A DNA stretch of 43,055 bases from Eubacterium sp. GTDB taxonomy: Bacteria; Bacillota; Clostridia; Lachnospirales; Lachnospiraceae. The notes beneath the pieces were generated by a model that made no database searches, had not been told where the DNA came from, and saw only the letters and a list, made by a program, of their open reading frames with translations. Below are positions 7,561 through 16,695 of the stretch, in pieces (within the stretch, counting starts at the first letter, position 1; every line of letters starts with the position of its first letter). A program made the position numbers and the translations under genes. Location: the NCBI GenBank assembly GCA_022791495.1, contig JAAVZE010000134.1:1-43055 (forward strand). Reading direction: 5' to 3'.

Positions 7561-8016
7561 TCACGCCTCCTTCTTTTCTTTGAGGAGATCATATATCTTA
7601 TATTTCACCTCATAATCCTGATTTTCCACTATAAGCTGTGCTCCCTTTCTGGTATCCGCGTTGATGATAATGGGTGCTTTCAGGTTCACAGACATCTCCT
7701 TAATATCATCAGGAACTGTCATCGTTAAAAGGATCACCAGGTTTTCCTCTGAAATCTCTCCGATCCCGGAAAGCAGCTCATCCTCAACCACTGGATTGTA
7801 ATCCTCCTTAACCAGTAGTGGGTTAATCACCGGAAGGGCAAGTGTCGGTTCATCTACGCTCTGAAACCAGGAAATATTGGCTCCGCCTTCTTTTTCGCAG
7901 TCATACAGTATCGTATATTTATTAAATTCCTCAAATCCAAAAAGTCCACGTTCCAACGTAATGATCTTTTCATCCGTCAGGTCGATCTCCCCAAAATATT
8001 TTGTCTGTATCAGCAT
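7561..8016 (-). CDS. fliW: Flagellar assembly factor FliW (CsrA antagonist)
   Basis: 151 residues from ATG at 8016, which has GGAGGT four bases upstream; the longer in-frame extension is rejected. The start MLIQTKYFGEIDLTDEKIIT and the downstream GLFGFEEFNKY are the FliW signature. The C-terminus has APIIINADTRKGAQLIVEN. FliW binds either flagellin or CsrA: when cytoplasmic flagellin is exported, FliW is freed, binds CsrA and relieves repression of hag. The presence of FliW, CsrA and GGA sites ahead of flagellin in one cluster makes this loop very likely here. Confidence 0.95.
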   Translation of the reverse strand: MLIQTKYFGEIDLTDEKIITLERGLFGFEEFNKYTILYDCEKEGGANISWFQSVDEPTLALPVINPLLVKEDYNPVVEDELLSGIGEISEENLVILLTMTVPDDIKEMSVNLKAPIIINADTRKGAQLIVENQDYEVKYKIYDLLKEKKEA

Positions 8017-8163
8017 AATTACCTCCATCTGCGCATGCCTTTTGCGCATCAAAGAACTAATAGTCCTTACCAAGTTTGGGCGTGCGCACAAACCTGCAGA
8101 GCGGGAAATTTATTTTTCACTCTTACTTCCATTCCCGCACAAGTGGTGCCGCCAGCCTAAGTA
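8017..8163 (-). promoter_or_regulatory. Structured 147-base gap between flgL and fliW
   Basis: No gene fits here. Two hairpins can form in the leftward RNA: GCGGGAA with TTCCCGC, enclosing an AUGGAAG loop segment, and TGCGCA (8043-8048) with TGCGCA (8030-8035) just before the fliW ribosome site, itself AUGGAGG. Several GGA triplets close to the start suggest feedback by CsrA on fliW-csrA translation. This is inference. Confidence 0.4.
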
Positions 8164-9648
8164 TTAAATAAAATTGAGCAACGAAGTCCCCAGTATTTTT
8201 GATGTCGCCTGGAGGGATGCCTGGTAGAGAAGATCTGCCTCTGTATAATTAACGTACGCATCCTCAAGATCCGCATCCTCATTCTCTGATTTTGCCTCAT
8301 CCGTTCCTGTCTTCAAAACCTCCAGTCCGCTCTGGGTCATCTTCAGTCTGGAGTATCTCGCACCGTGATCTGCCAAGGATACGTTCAGCTTATTCTTGGC
8401 ATCCTGGAATACCGTGATCGCATGGGAATAGGAGTTGGTCAGCACTGTATTCTGCAACGTAAGCTGTGTGCCGATCTGATCATAAAGCTCCTGCAGATTT
8501 GCCAGCGTTTCCTTGTCATTCGGATCGCAGTCATCAATCCGTTTTTTGACAGCAGCATAATTTTTCTCAATGATCTCCAGATCATTGATCACCTTATAAA
8601 TATCATCTACTACTCTGCCAATAGTTGTGTCAAAGGTGTCACAGGCAAGGGTATTTACTGTCAGTGTCTGGCTGAAATTAACCTGATAGTTGATCTTCTG
8701 CTCGGTTACATTATCATAGTTTTTCACAACACCAGTGGCATTATTCTCTGCCCTGCAGTTAAAATAGTGCTCCGGACGAATATCATTCCCGGTAAACTGA
8801 GTCTTGTTAAACTGCGCTGACAGGCCGGATCCTGCACGGATGGAATCATATATCGCATCCCCGAAAACCAGTTCCCCGGTCTCTGGTACAAAATACACCT
8901 CATTTTCCCCCGGATGATACTGTTCGTTATAAGTCTTATTATCCGGAATGCTCTTTGTAACTGCTGTCACAGTATGGCTGTCTCCGTTTACATCCTTATA
9001 GGTAATCGTAACATCTTCTTTATCACAGTTGCTATAGGATAAAGGAATGCGGTGGGTCTGTAAAAATTCTGACGCCTCATTAGCATAATCTGATGCATCT
9101 TTCGTATCATCATAACTTGGCTGACCATATACATAGGAATATTTTTCAATTTCATTAATCTCCAGGTTCTCCGTAATGGTATACGTCGTATCGCTCTGAT
9201 CTGCACCAAAGAGAAGAGGAACATCGGTACGATATCCGGTAAAGACATAGCGCCCCGCATAATCTCTGTTGGCATGCTCCTGATAAATGGCATCTGCATT
9301 CTGGCGGAGCTGTTTGGCGATAGTCTCCCTGTCGTCTGCGTTATTGGGATCGTTTGCCGCATGGGTCACGTATTCCAGCATGCCGTCCAGAATCTTATTC
9401 ACTTTATCAATCGGCTCTTCTGTGGCATCCATCCAGTTTTCCGCATCGTCACAATTGGAAAGATACTGTTCAATCTCAATCATTGTGGTACGGAACCGAA
9501 GTGCACGCACTGCGATCGTCGGATTATCAGACGGGTTCTGAATCTTTTTCTCTGATGCATACTGCTCAAAATATTTGTTGTATGCTGCCTTATTCTTTTG
9601 AATATGGAGCATTGCATTATTTCTCATCATGTTATTAGTAATCCGCAT
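8164..9648 (-). CDS. flgL: Hook-filament junction protein FlgL (HAP3)
   Basis: 494 residues. The N-terminus MRITNNMMRNNAMLHIQKNK and the segment KKIQNPSDNPTIAVRALRFR match FlgL, a flagellin homologue with D0/D1 coiled coils at both ends. The C-terminus DAYVNYTEADLLYQASLQAT followed by SKILGTSLLNFI is equally typical. Length exceeds the usual 300 because of an inserted central domain (residues about 150-330) rich in Tyr, Asp and Asn. It joins the FlgK ring to the filament. It comes after two flgK genes. Confidence 0.93.
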   Translation of the reverse strand: MRITNNMMRNNAMLHIQKNKAAYNKYFEQYASEKKIQNPSDNPTIAVRALRFRTTMIEIEQYLSNCDDAENWMDATEEPIDKVNKILDGMLEYVTHAANDPNNADDRETIAKQLRQNADAIYQEHANRDYAGRYVFTGYRTDVPLLFGADQSDTTYTITENLEINEIEKYSYVYGQPSYDDTKDASDYANEASEFLQTHRIPLSYSNCDKEDVTITYKDVNGDSHTVTAVTKSIPDNKTYNEQYHPGENEVYFVPETGELVFGDAIYDSIRAGSGLSAQFNKTQFTGNDIRPEHYFNCRAENNATGVVKNYDNVTEQKINYQVNFSQTLTVNTLACDTFDTTIGRVVDDIYKVINDLEIIEKNYAAVKKRIDDCDPNDKETLANLQELYDQIGTQLTLQNTVLTNSYSHAITVFQDAKNKLNVSLADHGARYSRLKMTQSGLEVLKTGTDEAKSENEDADLEDAYVNYTEADLLYQASLQATSKILGTSLLNFI

Positions 9649-9695
9649 AAATCATCCACGTCCTTTTTTATTTGTTATTATATGTGGCAGTTCTT

Positions 9696-11558
9696 TTATA
9701 CTGCCATTTGATTGATCAGTCTGTCAAGCACTTCGTTCATCACCGAAAGTACCTTATACTGGTGAAACAGCATCTGCTGGAAGGTAAGCAGGGACTCCGT
9801 CTCCTCATCTTCATCGGGACCAGATATTGCCTGCCTTTGGATATCCACTGCATCACGTATATGTAACTGGTTTGCTTCCATTGTCAGTGCCTTTTTACAG
9901 TCCACTCCCACATCTGCCGTCATAGACTGCAGAAAAGAATCCGGCGCTCCGTGAAGAAACATCTTGGAATCATCTTTTAAGTCCGAAAGTTTTTTTAGAT
10001 TCAAGCCTTCAGATTTTCCACCCTCCTGCATTCCATTAAAAGCGAGGAGTCTTGGATCTTCCTGAATGGCATCTGTCACACAGATATTTAATGCCGTCAT
10101 ATAGTAATAGCTGCCTGTATAACTTCCATTATCTTCTTTTTTCGCCAGGGAAGTAAAGGATGAGTCATACCCTCCCTCGCCTTTGGATGTAAATATATAA
10201 TTGGCACCATCTGCTGGTACTTTGGCATTGAAGAAATCAATGCCCTGATTCTCATAATCATCGTAACCGCCCTTATGGGTATCATTGAACTTCTGGGAAT
10301 AGGTTCTCACAAATTCATTGAGCTGTGCCATATAATAGGGAACTCCTTTATAGGCCACATTGTCACCAACTACAACGTCTGCCTGGACGTTTACCGCATT
10401 CTGCAACGCTTTTGCCTGATTCACATCCATGTTTAGTTTGAGTGTGAATTTATAAGTAAATTCACCGCTGTCCGAAACCTGTACCTCAAATGTATCATAA
10501 CTGTAAGCGCCGTTATTTATCGTGATTTCCCCGTCCTGTGCTGGTATATTTAACAAATTTACGTCATTAATATTGGCACCGTTCATCGTTACAACGATAT
10601 TACCATCTTTATCATTTTCGATGCCTGCTATCGTTCCTGACAACGTCGTCGAATTATTGCCATCCCGGACTTCGTAAAGTCCCTGCAGTTTTCCACCCAG
10701 GTCAGAACTGTATTCATTAAAGGGAGATCCGTCTGCCCATGACACTTTGTAGAGACCGGATATGTCATTGATGGCCTTTGTCGTATCCATCTCTGTCACC
10801 TTTAATTCATTAACTCGGTAGGTATCCAGAAGAATGCCGCCATTGACATAAAGATAAAACTGAGGCAGTCCGACACCATTTGCCGGTTCTTCTTCCACTG
10901 CTCTCACATTACAGTACTGAGAAAGTTCATCGATGAGTACCTCTCTCTGGTCCCTGAGATCATTTGCTGGATTACCGTATGCTTCCAGGGTATTGATCTG
11001 TTTTGTTACCGCTGCAATCTTTTCTGCAAGGGCGTTGATCTGATCCACACAGCTTTTTATTTCTTCATTGGCTTCCTCCTGCAGATCCCGAAGATCTGAG
11101 GCAGTACTCTGTATAAAAGAGGTCAGTGTATCGGCAACAGTAGTAATTTCCTTTCTCTTTGTGGCATCACCACCATCCCCCACAGACCCTGTAAGAGTTT
11201 TACAAAATTGATCAAAAGCTGTCGTGATACCGCCATCCTCTTCATTTTTTGCGTATATATACGTCTGGACATGTTTCAGATAATAAGAATGGGTACCATA
11301 TTTACTATAAGTAGAATTTTCTTTTCTATACTTGATGTCGTAGTAATTATTGTGCTCCCGCACCACATCCTGCACATATGCGCCGGCTCCTATTACTTTG
11401 ATAGAACTTACATTTCGAGTCTGGGCACATGTTTTCACTACCTGCCTGGAATACCCTCTCGTTCCTACATTAGCGAGATTGTGCGCCGCTGTCTGCATAC
11501 ACGCGTTATAGGTAAGCATTCCTGATTTTGCGATTTCTAATCCTTGAAATGTAGACAT
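9696..11558 (-). CDS. flgK: Second, divergent FlgK-type hook-associated protein
   Basis: 620 residues. The N-terminal rod/hook domain is clear: FQGLEIAKSGMLTYNACMQT, then AAHNLANVGTRGYSRQ, the motif shared by FlgK and other axial proteins. A second FlgK feature, the GNPANDLRDQREVLIDELSQ segment, is at about 215-234. The C-terminus LLTFQQMLFHQYKVLSVMNE ends a D0 helix. It differs from the adjacent upstream FlgK throughout the middle and lacks the usual NTSAHNLAN spelling (AAHNLANV here). It could form an alternative or mixed HAP1 ring. Called as a FlgK paralogue, not a degraded copy, because it is full length and open. Confidence 0.85.
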   Translation of the reverse strand: MSTFQGLEIAKSGMLTYNACMQTAAHNLANVGTRGYSRQVVKTCAQTRNVSSIKVIGAGAYVQDVVREHNNYYDIKYRKENSTYSKYGTHSYYLKHVQTYIYAKNEEDGGITTAFDQFCKTLTGSVGDGGDATKRKEITTVADTLTSFIQSTASDLRDLQEEANEEIKSCVDQINALAEKIAAVTKQINTLEAYGNPANDLRDQREVLIDELSQYCNVRAVEEEPANGVGLPQFYLYVNGGILLDTYRVNELKVTEMDTTKAINDISGLYKVSWADGSPFNEYSSDLGGKLQGLYEVRDGNNSTTLSGTIAGIENDKDGNIVVTMNGANINDVNLLNIPAQDGEITINNGAYSYDTFEVQVSDSGEFTYKFTLKLNMDVNQAKALQNAVNVQADVVVGDNVAYKGVPYYMAQLNEFVRTYSQKFNDTHKGGYDDYENQGIDFFNAKVPADGANYIFTSKGEGGYDSSFTSLAKKEDNGSYTGSYYYMTALNICVTDAIQEDPRLLAFNGMQEGGKSEGLNLKKLSDLKDDSKMFLHGAPDSFLQSMTADVGVDCKKALTMEANQLHIRDAVDIQRQAISGPDEDEETESLLTFQQMLFHQYKVLSVMNEVLDRLINQMAV

Positions 11559-11574
11559 TTATTCTCCTCCATTC

Positions 11575-13356
11575 CTATAAGCTGGTTATCAGATGCTCGA
11601 TCATCTCGTCTACCACAGTGATATATCTTGATGACGCGTCAAAACATTTCTGAAATTTGATTAAATCTGCCAGTTCCTCGTCAGTGGCCACTCCCATCAC
11701 ATTCTGTCTCTCACCCTCTATAGAATTTACTGTGATGACCTGATTTTCTATAATACCCATCCACACATTTCCGTCGGTAGAAAACTGTCCCACCAAAGCT
11801 CCATAATATCCGGCAAAATTGTAGGCAGTCATGGAATTGGGATCCAGCGTAGAAAAATTCTGCTGCCACTTTTCCGCCAGATCAGCACAGATAAACTGGG
11901 TAAATCCATCCGCAAAACCAGAATTCGGATTTGCTGTCAATGGTAGTTTAGACGGATCCCTTAACAGCTCTGGATTCACCTCCAGCTGATCGATGGTATA
12001 CAAGGTGTAACGATCCTCAACATCCTCTTCATTATATTGATAAACCTTAATGTTGCTGGTGGTTCCGTCTTCGTTCATGATTTCCACTGTCTTCTCGGTA
12101 TACCGCGGCGTTTTCCTTCGGATAAAAAGCTCTGTTCCCACCGTCTCATTCGCATCATCACCGACCGGAGCCTTATCGGTATCCAGCACCTTGATCTTTG
12201 TCCCGTCTGCCAGTTCCAGTTCTTTATTCGGACAGAGAGTATCATTCATCATCATGGCAATGCCTCTGACCAGCTGGTCAAACTCCGCCTGAACCTTCAT
12301 CACGATAGAAGGTTCAACATACTCATTATACTCTTCTACATCTTTTTTATATTTTTCATTGGCATTAAACCACGCTCTTTCATCCAGCGTCCCAAATTCA
12401 TCCATGAAGTCTTCCTCCACCGGCTTCACAGGCAGGTCTCTAAAGTCAGCGGCATGATTTCCCCGCGCCACCAGAAGCCCTCTGAGGGATCCAACATCGG
12501 TATTGGTTTCAGTAGAGTATGCCAGTTCTCCCCGGAAAAAGTAATCCTCACCCGTCTCCCATACTGGCTTAAGCAGTTTGGAAGTAGAACTCTCATACGC
12601 CGTAGTCAGCCTGCTCTGGTGATTACCCTCCAGCAGAAACTCTCCCTCTGAATAAATGGAGATCGTACCATCTTTCTCTTCAATCGGCTTAAATTTTATG
12701 ATCGATCCAAGCTGATCCAATAGAAGATTTCTGGAATCACGATAATCATTTGCGCTTTCCCCCGTAGCCTCATACTTGCGGATCAGCATATTATAATCCC
12801 GGATCTGGGACACGATATCATTGATCTCATCTACTTGATTCTGCACCGCAGCGTTCATGTTTTTCTGATAATCATTTAACTGTTGCTGCAAGACCTGGGC
12901 ACGCTCTGTAAACTGGGTTGCCTGAGAAACCAATTCAGAACGGCAGGTAATATCATTCGGTGTTTTGGACAGCTCCTGTACCGCATTCCACAAATCTGTC
13001 ATAGAGGTAAGAAACTCCTGTGCTTCCAACTCTCCAAACAGCTCTTCCATCTCCTGTACTGCCTCATACTGTGCCTCATAAAAACTCTGGCGTCCTACCT
13101 GAACCCGGTACTGGTCATCCAAAAATGTGTTACGAATCTGCCGGATCTTCACTACGTTAGTTCCAAGACCAACCTGTATCTTATTAGAGTACGCCCCATA
13201 CCTGGATGAATAAAAGGCATCTGTCACAACTGCCTGCTGTCTTGTATGCCCTGGCGTAGTCGCATTGGCAAGGTTGTGGGCTGATGTATTCATGGATGTC
13301 TGTGCCGAATGCAGTCCCGAGACACCCGTATTAAAACTTGCAAATAGATTTCCCAT
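11575..13356 (-). CDS. flgK: Hook-associated protein FlgK (HAP1)
   Basis: 593 residues from ATG at 13356, preceded by AGAGGAAAG; the in-frame TTG at 13377 is rejected for lack of a ribosome site. The N-terminus MGNLFASFNTGVSGLHSAQT and MNTSAHNLANATTPGHTRQ are canonical FlgK. ESANDYRDSRNLLLDQLGSI follows at about residues 205-225. The C-terminus DLIKFQKCFDASSRYITVVD plus EMIEHLITSL is the D0 helix. FlgK forms the first junction ring on the hook. It lies 18 bases ahead of the second FlgK-like gene in the same transcript. Confidence 0.95.
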   Translation of the reverse strand: MGNLFASFNTGVSGLHSAQTSMNTSAHNLANATTPGHTRQQAVVTDAFYSSRYGAYSNKIQVGLGTNVVKIRQIRNTFLDDQYRVQVGRQSFYEAQYEAVQEMEELFGELEAQEFLTSMTDLWNAVQELSKTPNDITCRSELVSQATQFTERAQVLQQQLNDYQKNMNAAVQNQVDEINDIVSQIRDYNMLIRKYEATGESANDYRDSRNLLLDQLGSIIKFKPIEEKDGTISIYSEGEFLLEGNHQSRLTTAYESSTSKLLKPVWETGEDYFFRGELAYSTETNTDVGSLRGLLVARGNHAADFRDLPVKPVEEDFMDEFGTLDERAWFNANEKYKKDVEEYNEYVEPSIVMKVQAEFDQLVRGIAMMMNDTLCPNKELELADGTKIKVLDTDKAPVGDDANETVGTELFIRRKTPRYTEKTVEIMNEDGTTSNIKVYQYNEEDVEDRYTLYTIDQLEVNPELLRDPSKLPLTANPNSGFADGFTQFICADLAEKWQQNFSTLDPNSMTAYNFAGYYGALVGQFSTDGNVWMGIIENQVITVNSIEGERQNVMGVATDEELADLIKFQKCFDASSRYITVVDEMIEHLITSL

Positions 13357-13470
13357 AGGATCTTTCCTCTTTTCCAACTATAATTTATTTACAAAACAAA
13401 AGAAGCACACATATGTGGGCAACAAGCGAAACATCTGCCACAGGGAATCTTTGATGCTGCAATTTGTCTA

Positions 13471-13986
13471 TCATTGCTTCGCATCAAAGCTCCCAGCTCC
13501 ATAGGTGGGCATATCCACCTGTGCAGCGTCGCTTGAATAATTACTGCTTCCCGAAGACATCCGTGTACTTCTTATCACATTCATATTATATTCTACCATT
13601 TCTAATGCCTGCGTTAATAACTCTTTATTCTGAGCATTCAGTTCCTGCAGCCGCGCCATGGTCCGTCTCAGCTTGTCATGCAGGTGCTGTAATTTCTTTT
13701 GTTCATCGGGCTGTCTGCCAAGAGTCTGGATGATCTGCTCCAGATTCATATCCCCCGAAGTCTTTCCGAGAACAGTAGCAATATCTTCTGTCACCCGTAT
13801 CCGCTTGGCCTCGAGATTTCCGACTTCGTCCATCATCTTCTGCTCCTCACCGGACAGACGTCCCAGAGCTTCCAGATCATTCGCTACAATCGCCCTTATC
13901 TTCTCCTCCTGAACCGGTATCAGATTGGCATAAATCTTTTCTTCCCGGTCAAGGGTTCCAATCAATTCTTCAATTAAGCTCGCCAA
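13471..13986 (-). CDS. flgN: FlgN-type chaperone for FlgK and FlgL
   Basis: 171 residues, helical, with a long coiled-coil at about residues 5-130 (EELIGTLDREEKIYANLIPV, then EEKIRAIVANDLEALGRLSG). This matches FlgN, the cytoplasmic chaperone that protects FlgK and FlgL before export. The C-terminal tail is Ser/Gly-rich and disordered. Position between flgM and flgK is the standard one. The frame starts with ATG at 13986 after AGGAGG. Confidence 0.85.
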   Translation of the reverse strand: MASLIEELIGTLDREEKIYANLIPVQEEKIRAIVANDLEALGRLSGEEQKMMDEVGNLEAKRIRVTEDIATVLGKTSGDMNLEQIIQTLGRQPDEQKKLQHLHDKLRRTMARLQELNAQNKELLTQALEMVEYNMNVIRSTRMSSGSSNYSSDAAQVDMPTYGAGSFDAKQ

Positions 13987-14005
13987 AGGAACAACCTCCT
14001 GTTAG

Positions 14006-14275
14006 TTATCCAAGCAGACGGTCTGCAAGCTTGTCTGCCACATCCTCTAAGGATACATTGTAGGTTCCGGCTTTCATCCGGTCCATAATATCCTGTACTT
14101 TTTCTTCCCTTATATCAGAATTATCAGACACAGCTTTTCTGGCGACCTGATAATCTTTTCCAATACTGGATATCTCCAGACTGTCCGTCGAATCCGACTT
14201 GGAAGATTTTGCAGAAGATCTCGGCTTACCTGCCTTATAAAGCTGATTTACCTGCATATATGCGTCAATTCTCAT
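14006..14275 (-). CDS. flgM: Anti-sigma-28 factor FlgM
   Basis: 89 residues from ATG at 14275, with GAGGTG 9 bases upstream; a GTG four codons earlier overlaps the ribosome site and is rejected. The C-terminal sigma-binding region DIREEKVQDIMDRMKAGTYN followed by VSLEDVADKLADRLLG is typical of FlgM. It holds sigma-28 inactive until the hook is complete and is itself transcribed from a sigma-28-like promoter, closing a feedback loop. First gene of the flgM-csrA transcript. Confidence 0.93.
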   Translation of the reverse strand: MRIDAYMQVNQLYKAGKPRSSAKSSKSDSTDSLEISSIGKDYQVARKAVSDNSDIREEKVQDIMDRMKAGTYNVSLEDVADKLADRLLG

Positions 14276-14319
14276 AATCTTCACCACCTCAATAAATCTT
14301 TTAACGTTTCTTACAATAT

Positions 14320-14346
14320 GTATCGGACGATTGATGGAACACCTTA
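14320..14346 (-). promoter_or_regulatory. Sigma-28-type promoter of flgM operon
   Basis: On the minus strand TAAG (14343-14346), 15 bases, then TCCGATAC (14320-14327). This is close to TAAA-N15-GCCGATAA and lies about 45 bases before the flgM start. Confidence 0.65.
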
Positions 14347-14350
14347 ACCC

Positions 14351-14407
14351 TAAAAAAAAATTTATCTCAAACAGCCGGACAGCATACGCGTTCCTGCCAT
14401 TTGAGAT
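14351..14407 (-). terminator. Intrinsic terminator after parC
   Basis: ATCTCAAA (14364-14371) and TTTGAGAT (14400-14407) form an 8-bp stem. In the leftward direction it is followed by AAATTTTTTTTTA. It separates the parE-parC transcript from flgM and abuts the flgM promoter at 14346. A shorter T-run on the right arm makes it weakly bidirectional. Confidence 0.7.
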
Positions 14408-14424
14408 GTTTTTATATAAATTCC

Positions 14425-16677
14425 CTAATTTAACGCCGCCTTCTGCCCTTTCGCCGCTCTTTTCCGGTTTCTCACCTTCTTCGCATTCAGGGTTTTACCC
14501 TCGTACTCAAAGGTCTCTGCGTTTACATCTACAACCGTAGAAAACACGAGGCTATCGTTTTTATCCAATGCAATTCCTTTTACTCCCCGGCTGGTTTTCT
14601 TGAATTCACTGACCTCACCCAATGGAAATCCCAGGGATAAACCATTTCCAGTGAGCAGAATTACTTTTTTATTCCCTTCTAACACGTCAGAGGCAGACAG
14701 CGCTGTCACTGCTGTCACCTTGTCTTCCGGATCTAACTTTGTTGCCGCCACCTGAAGGCGGTTGGTCTCAAATTCAGCACCGGACACCAGCTTCACATAC
14801 CCGCTCCCTGTGGCAAAGAAAAGCATGGACTCAAACAGATCCTCAAAAGAAATATACAAAAGGGCATCTTCATCATTGGACATTCTGCACAGGCTGTGGA
14901 CCAGAGTTCCTTTGTCCCTCATCTTACACCGGGGGATCTTCTCCGCCTTGATCTGGTGCATATTTCCCTGATTGGTAAACAGGCAAAGTTTGTCCGTATT
15001 TTTCATTTTTAAAATATGAGGAAACTCTGCCTTCGCCTCCTCTGACGCCCTGGAAAATGCCCCCTCATCCATAGATTTGGTGTATCCAAAACGGTCGATG
15101 CACACATAAATATCTTCGATCTTGATCTCTTCTACATAGGCCTTTGCCGCCACATCGAGAAGTTCTGTGCGGCGTGGCCTTCCAAAAGCCTTCTTAAATT
15201 CCCTCAGCCTTGTCTTGATGACCTTATAAAGTTCTTTCGTGTCCCCCAATACCTTTTCGTACTGTTCAATGTCTGCCAGCAAAGAATCGTTTTCCTCGTG
15301 AAGCTTCAGGATCTCCAGACCGATCAGTTTGCTCAGCGGCATGCTAAGGATGGCATCCGCCTGTACCTCGGTAAATAAAAGAGTCGCCGCCTGCTTTTTG
15401 GAAGCTGCACTTTTAAACTGAATATCCTTGGTGATCCCTTCGATCAGACATGCCTTTGCCTGCTTTACAGAAGAACTGCCCCGAAGGATCTCAATGATCA
15501 GGTCAATGACGTCTGTCGCCTTCATAAGCCCTTCGACGATCTCCAGACGTTTCTTTGCCTTTTCTAACAGAAAATGATACTCTCTGGTATATAAATCCTC
15601 CTGAAACAGGATAAACTCCTCGATCATGGACTTAAGATTGAATAGCCTGGGCTGTCCACCGCAGATCGCCAGCAGATTGACGCCATAGGTATCCTCCATC
15701 TGTGTCTTCTTATACAGTCCGTTTAATAAATTTTCTATGTCACGGTCCTTTTTTACCTCGATCACGATGCGTATGCCTTCCTTGGAAGACTCATCCCTGA
15801 CATCATAGATCTCATCAAATACCTTGTCCTTAACAAGAGAAGAGAGTGTCTCTACCAGCTTGGTCTTATTACCGGATATTGTATAGGGAATCTCGGTGAT
15901 CACGATATTGGTCCGTCCATTGTCCCCCTTCTCGATCTCCGTCCTGGCACGCAGCCTGATCCTGCCTTCCCCGGTCTCATAGATGGAAGACAGCTCCGCG
16001 GAATTGGTAATGATACCCCCTGTGGGGAAATCCGGCGCCGGCACATAATCCATCAGTTTCTGGATGGAAATGCCCGGACGGTCCATACAGGCGATAACCG
16101 CATCGATCACCTCCCCCGGATTATGAGGTGGAATATTTGTCGCCATACCGACGGCGATCCCCGTCGTTCCGTTTATGAGAAGGTTGGGGATCATCGCTGG
16201 AAGTACCACTGGTTCTTTTTCACTTTCATCAAAGTTGGGATTGAACTCCACAAGCCCCTTTTCAAGATTGTCCAGCATCGTCATGGCAGCCCTGGAAAGC
16301 CTTGCCTCGGTATAACGCATGGCAGCCGCCCCGTCTCCGTCTATAGAACCAAAATTTCCGTGTCCGTCCACCAGAGGCGCATTCATGGAATACTCCTCGG
16401 TCATATGAACAAGTGCATCGTAGATCGAACTGTCCCCATGGGGATGGTATTTACCCATAGTATCCCCGACGATACGGGCGCTTTTCCGGTGAGGTTTATC
16501 CGGAGAAAGCCCCAGCTCTTTCATGGCATACAAGATCCTCCGCTGTACCGGTTTTAATCCGTCCCGGACATCCGGCAATGCACGTGATACAATGACACTG
16601 ACGGCATAATCCCGGTAGGAGGTTTTCATCTCCTCCGCAAAATCCAACTGTATGATATTCTCTTTCAGCTGACTCAT
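14425..16677 (-). CDS. parC: DNA topoisomerase IV subunit A (GyrA/ParC family)
   Basis: 750 residues from ATG at 16677, which has GGAGG five bases upstream; the TTG at 16689 is part of that ribosome site. The winged-helix breakage-reunion domain is intact, with [20 protein letters not shown] near residue 31 and the catalytic tyrosine Y122 in [10 protein letters not shown]. Six-bladed C-terminal DNA-wrapping repeats follow from about residue 500. The canonical GyrA box (QRRGGKG) is absent; only the degenerate KTSRGVKG is seen, favouring topoisomerase IV or a second gyrase-like enzyme. The partner parE is immediately upstream (18-base gap). It decatenates daughter chromosomes. Quinolone-determining position: [15 protein letters not shown] with the usual Ser. 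Confidence 0.88.
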   Translation of the reverse strand: MSQLKENIIQLDFAEEMKTSYRDYAVSVIVSRALPDVRDGLKPVQRRILYAMKELGLSPDKPHRKSARIVGDTMGKYHPHGDSSIYDALVHMTEEYSMNAPLVDGHGNFGSIDGDGAAAMRYTEARLSRAAMTMLDNLEKGLVEFNPNFDESEKEPVVLPAMIPNLLINGTTGIAVGMATNIPPHNPGEVIDAVIACMDRPGISIQKLMDYVPAPDFPTGGIITNSAELSSIYETGEGRIRLRARTEIEKGDNGRTNIVITEIPYTISGNKTKLVETLSSLVKDKVFDEIYDVRDESSKEGIRIVIEVKKDRDIENLLNGLYKKTQMEDTYGVNLLAICGGQPRLFNLKSMIEEFILFQEDLYTREYHFLLEKAKKRLEIVEGLMKATDVIDLIIEILRGSSSVKQAKACLIEGITKDIQFKSAASKKQAATLLFTEVQADAILSMPLSKLIGLEILKLHEENDSLLADIEQYEKVLGDTKELYKVIKTRLREFKKAFGRPRRTELLDVAAKAYVEEIKIEDIYVCIDRFGYTKSMDEGAFSRASEEAKAEFPHILKMKNTDKLCLFTNQGNMHQIKAEKIPRCKMRDKGTLVHSLCRMSNDEDALLYISFEDLFESMLFFATGSGYVKLVSGAEFETNRLQVAATKLDPEDKVTAVTALSASDVLEGNKKVILLTGNGLSLGFPLGEVSEFKKTSRGVKGIALDKNDSLVFSTVVDVNAETFEYEGKTLNAKKVRNRKRAAKGQKAALN

Positions 16678-16695
16678 AGTCTCCTCCAATCAATG

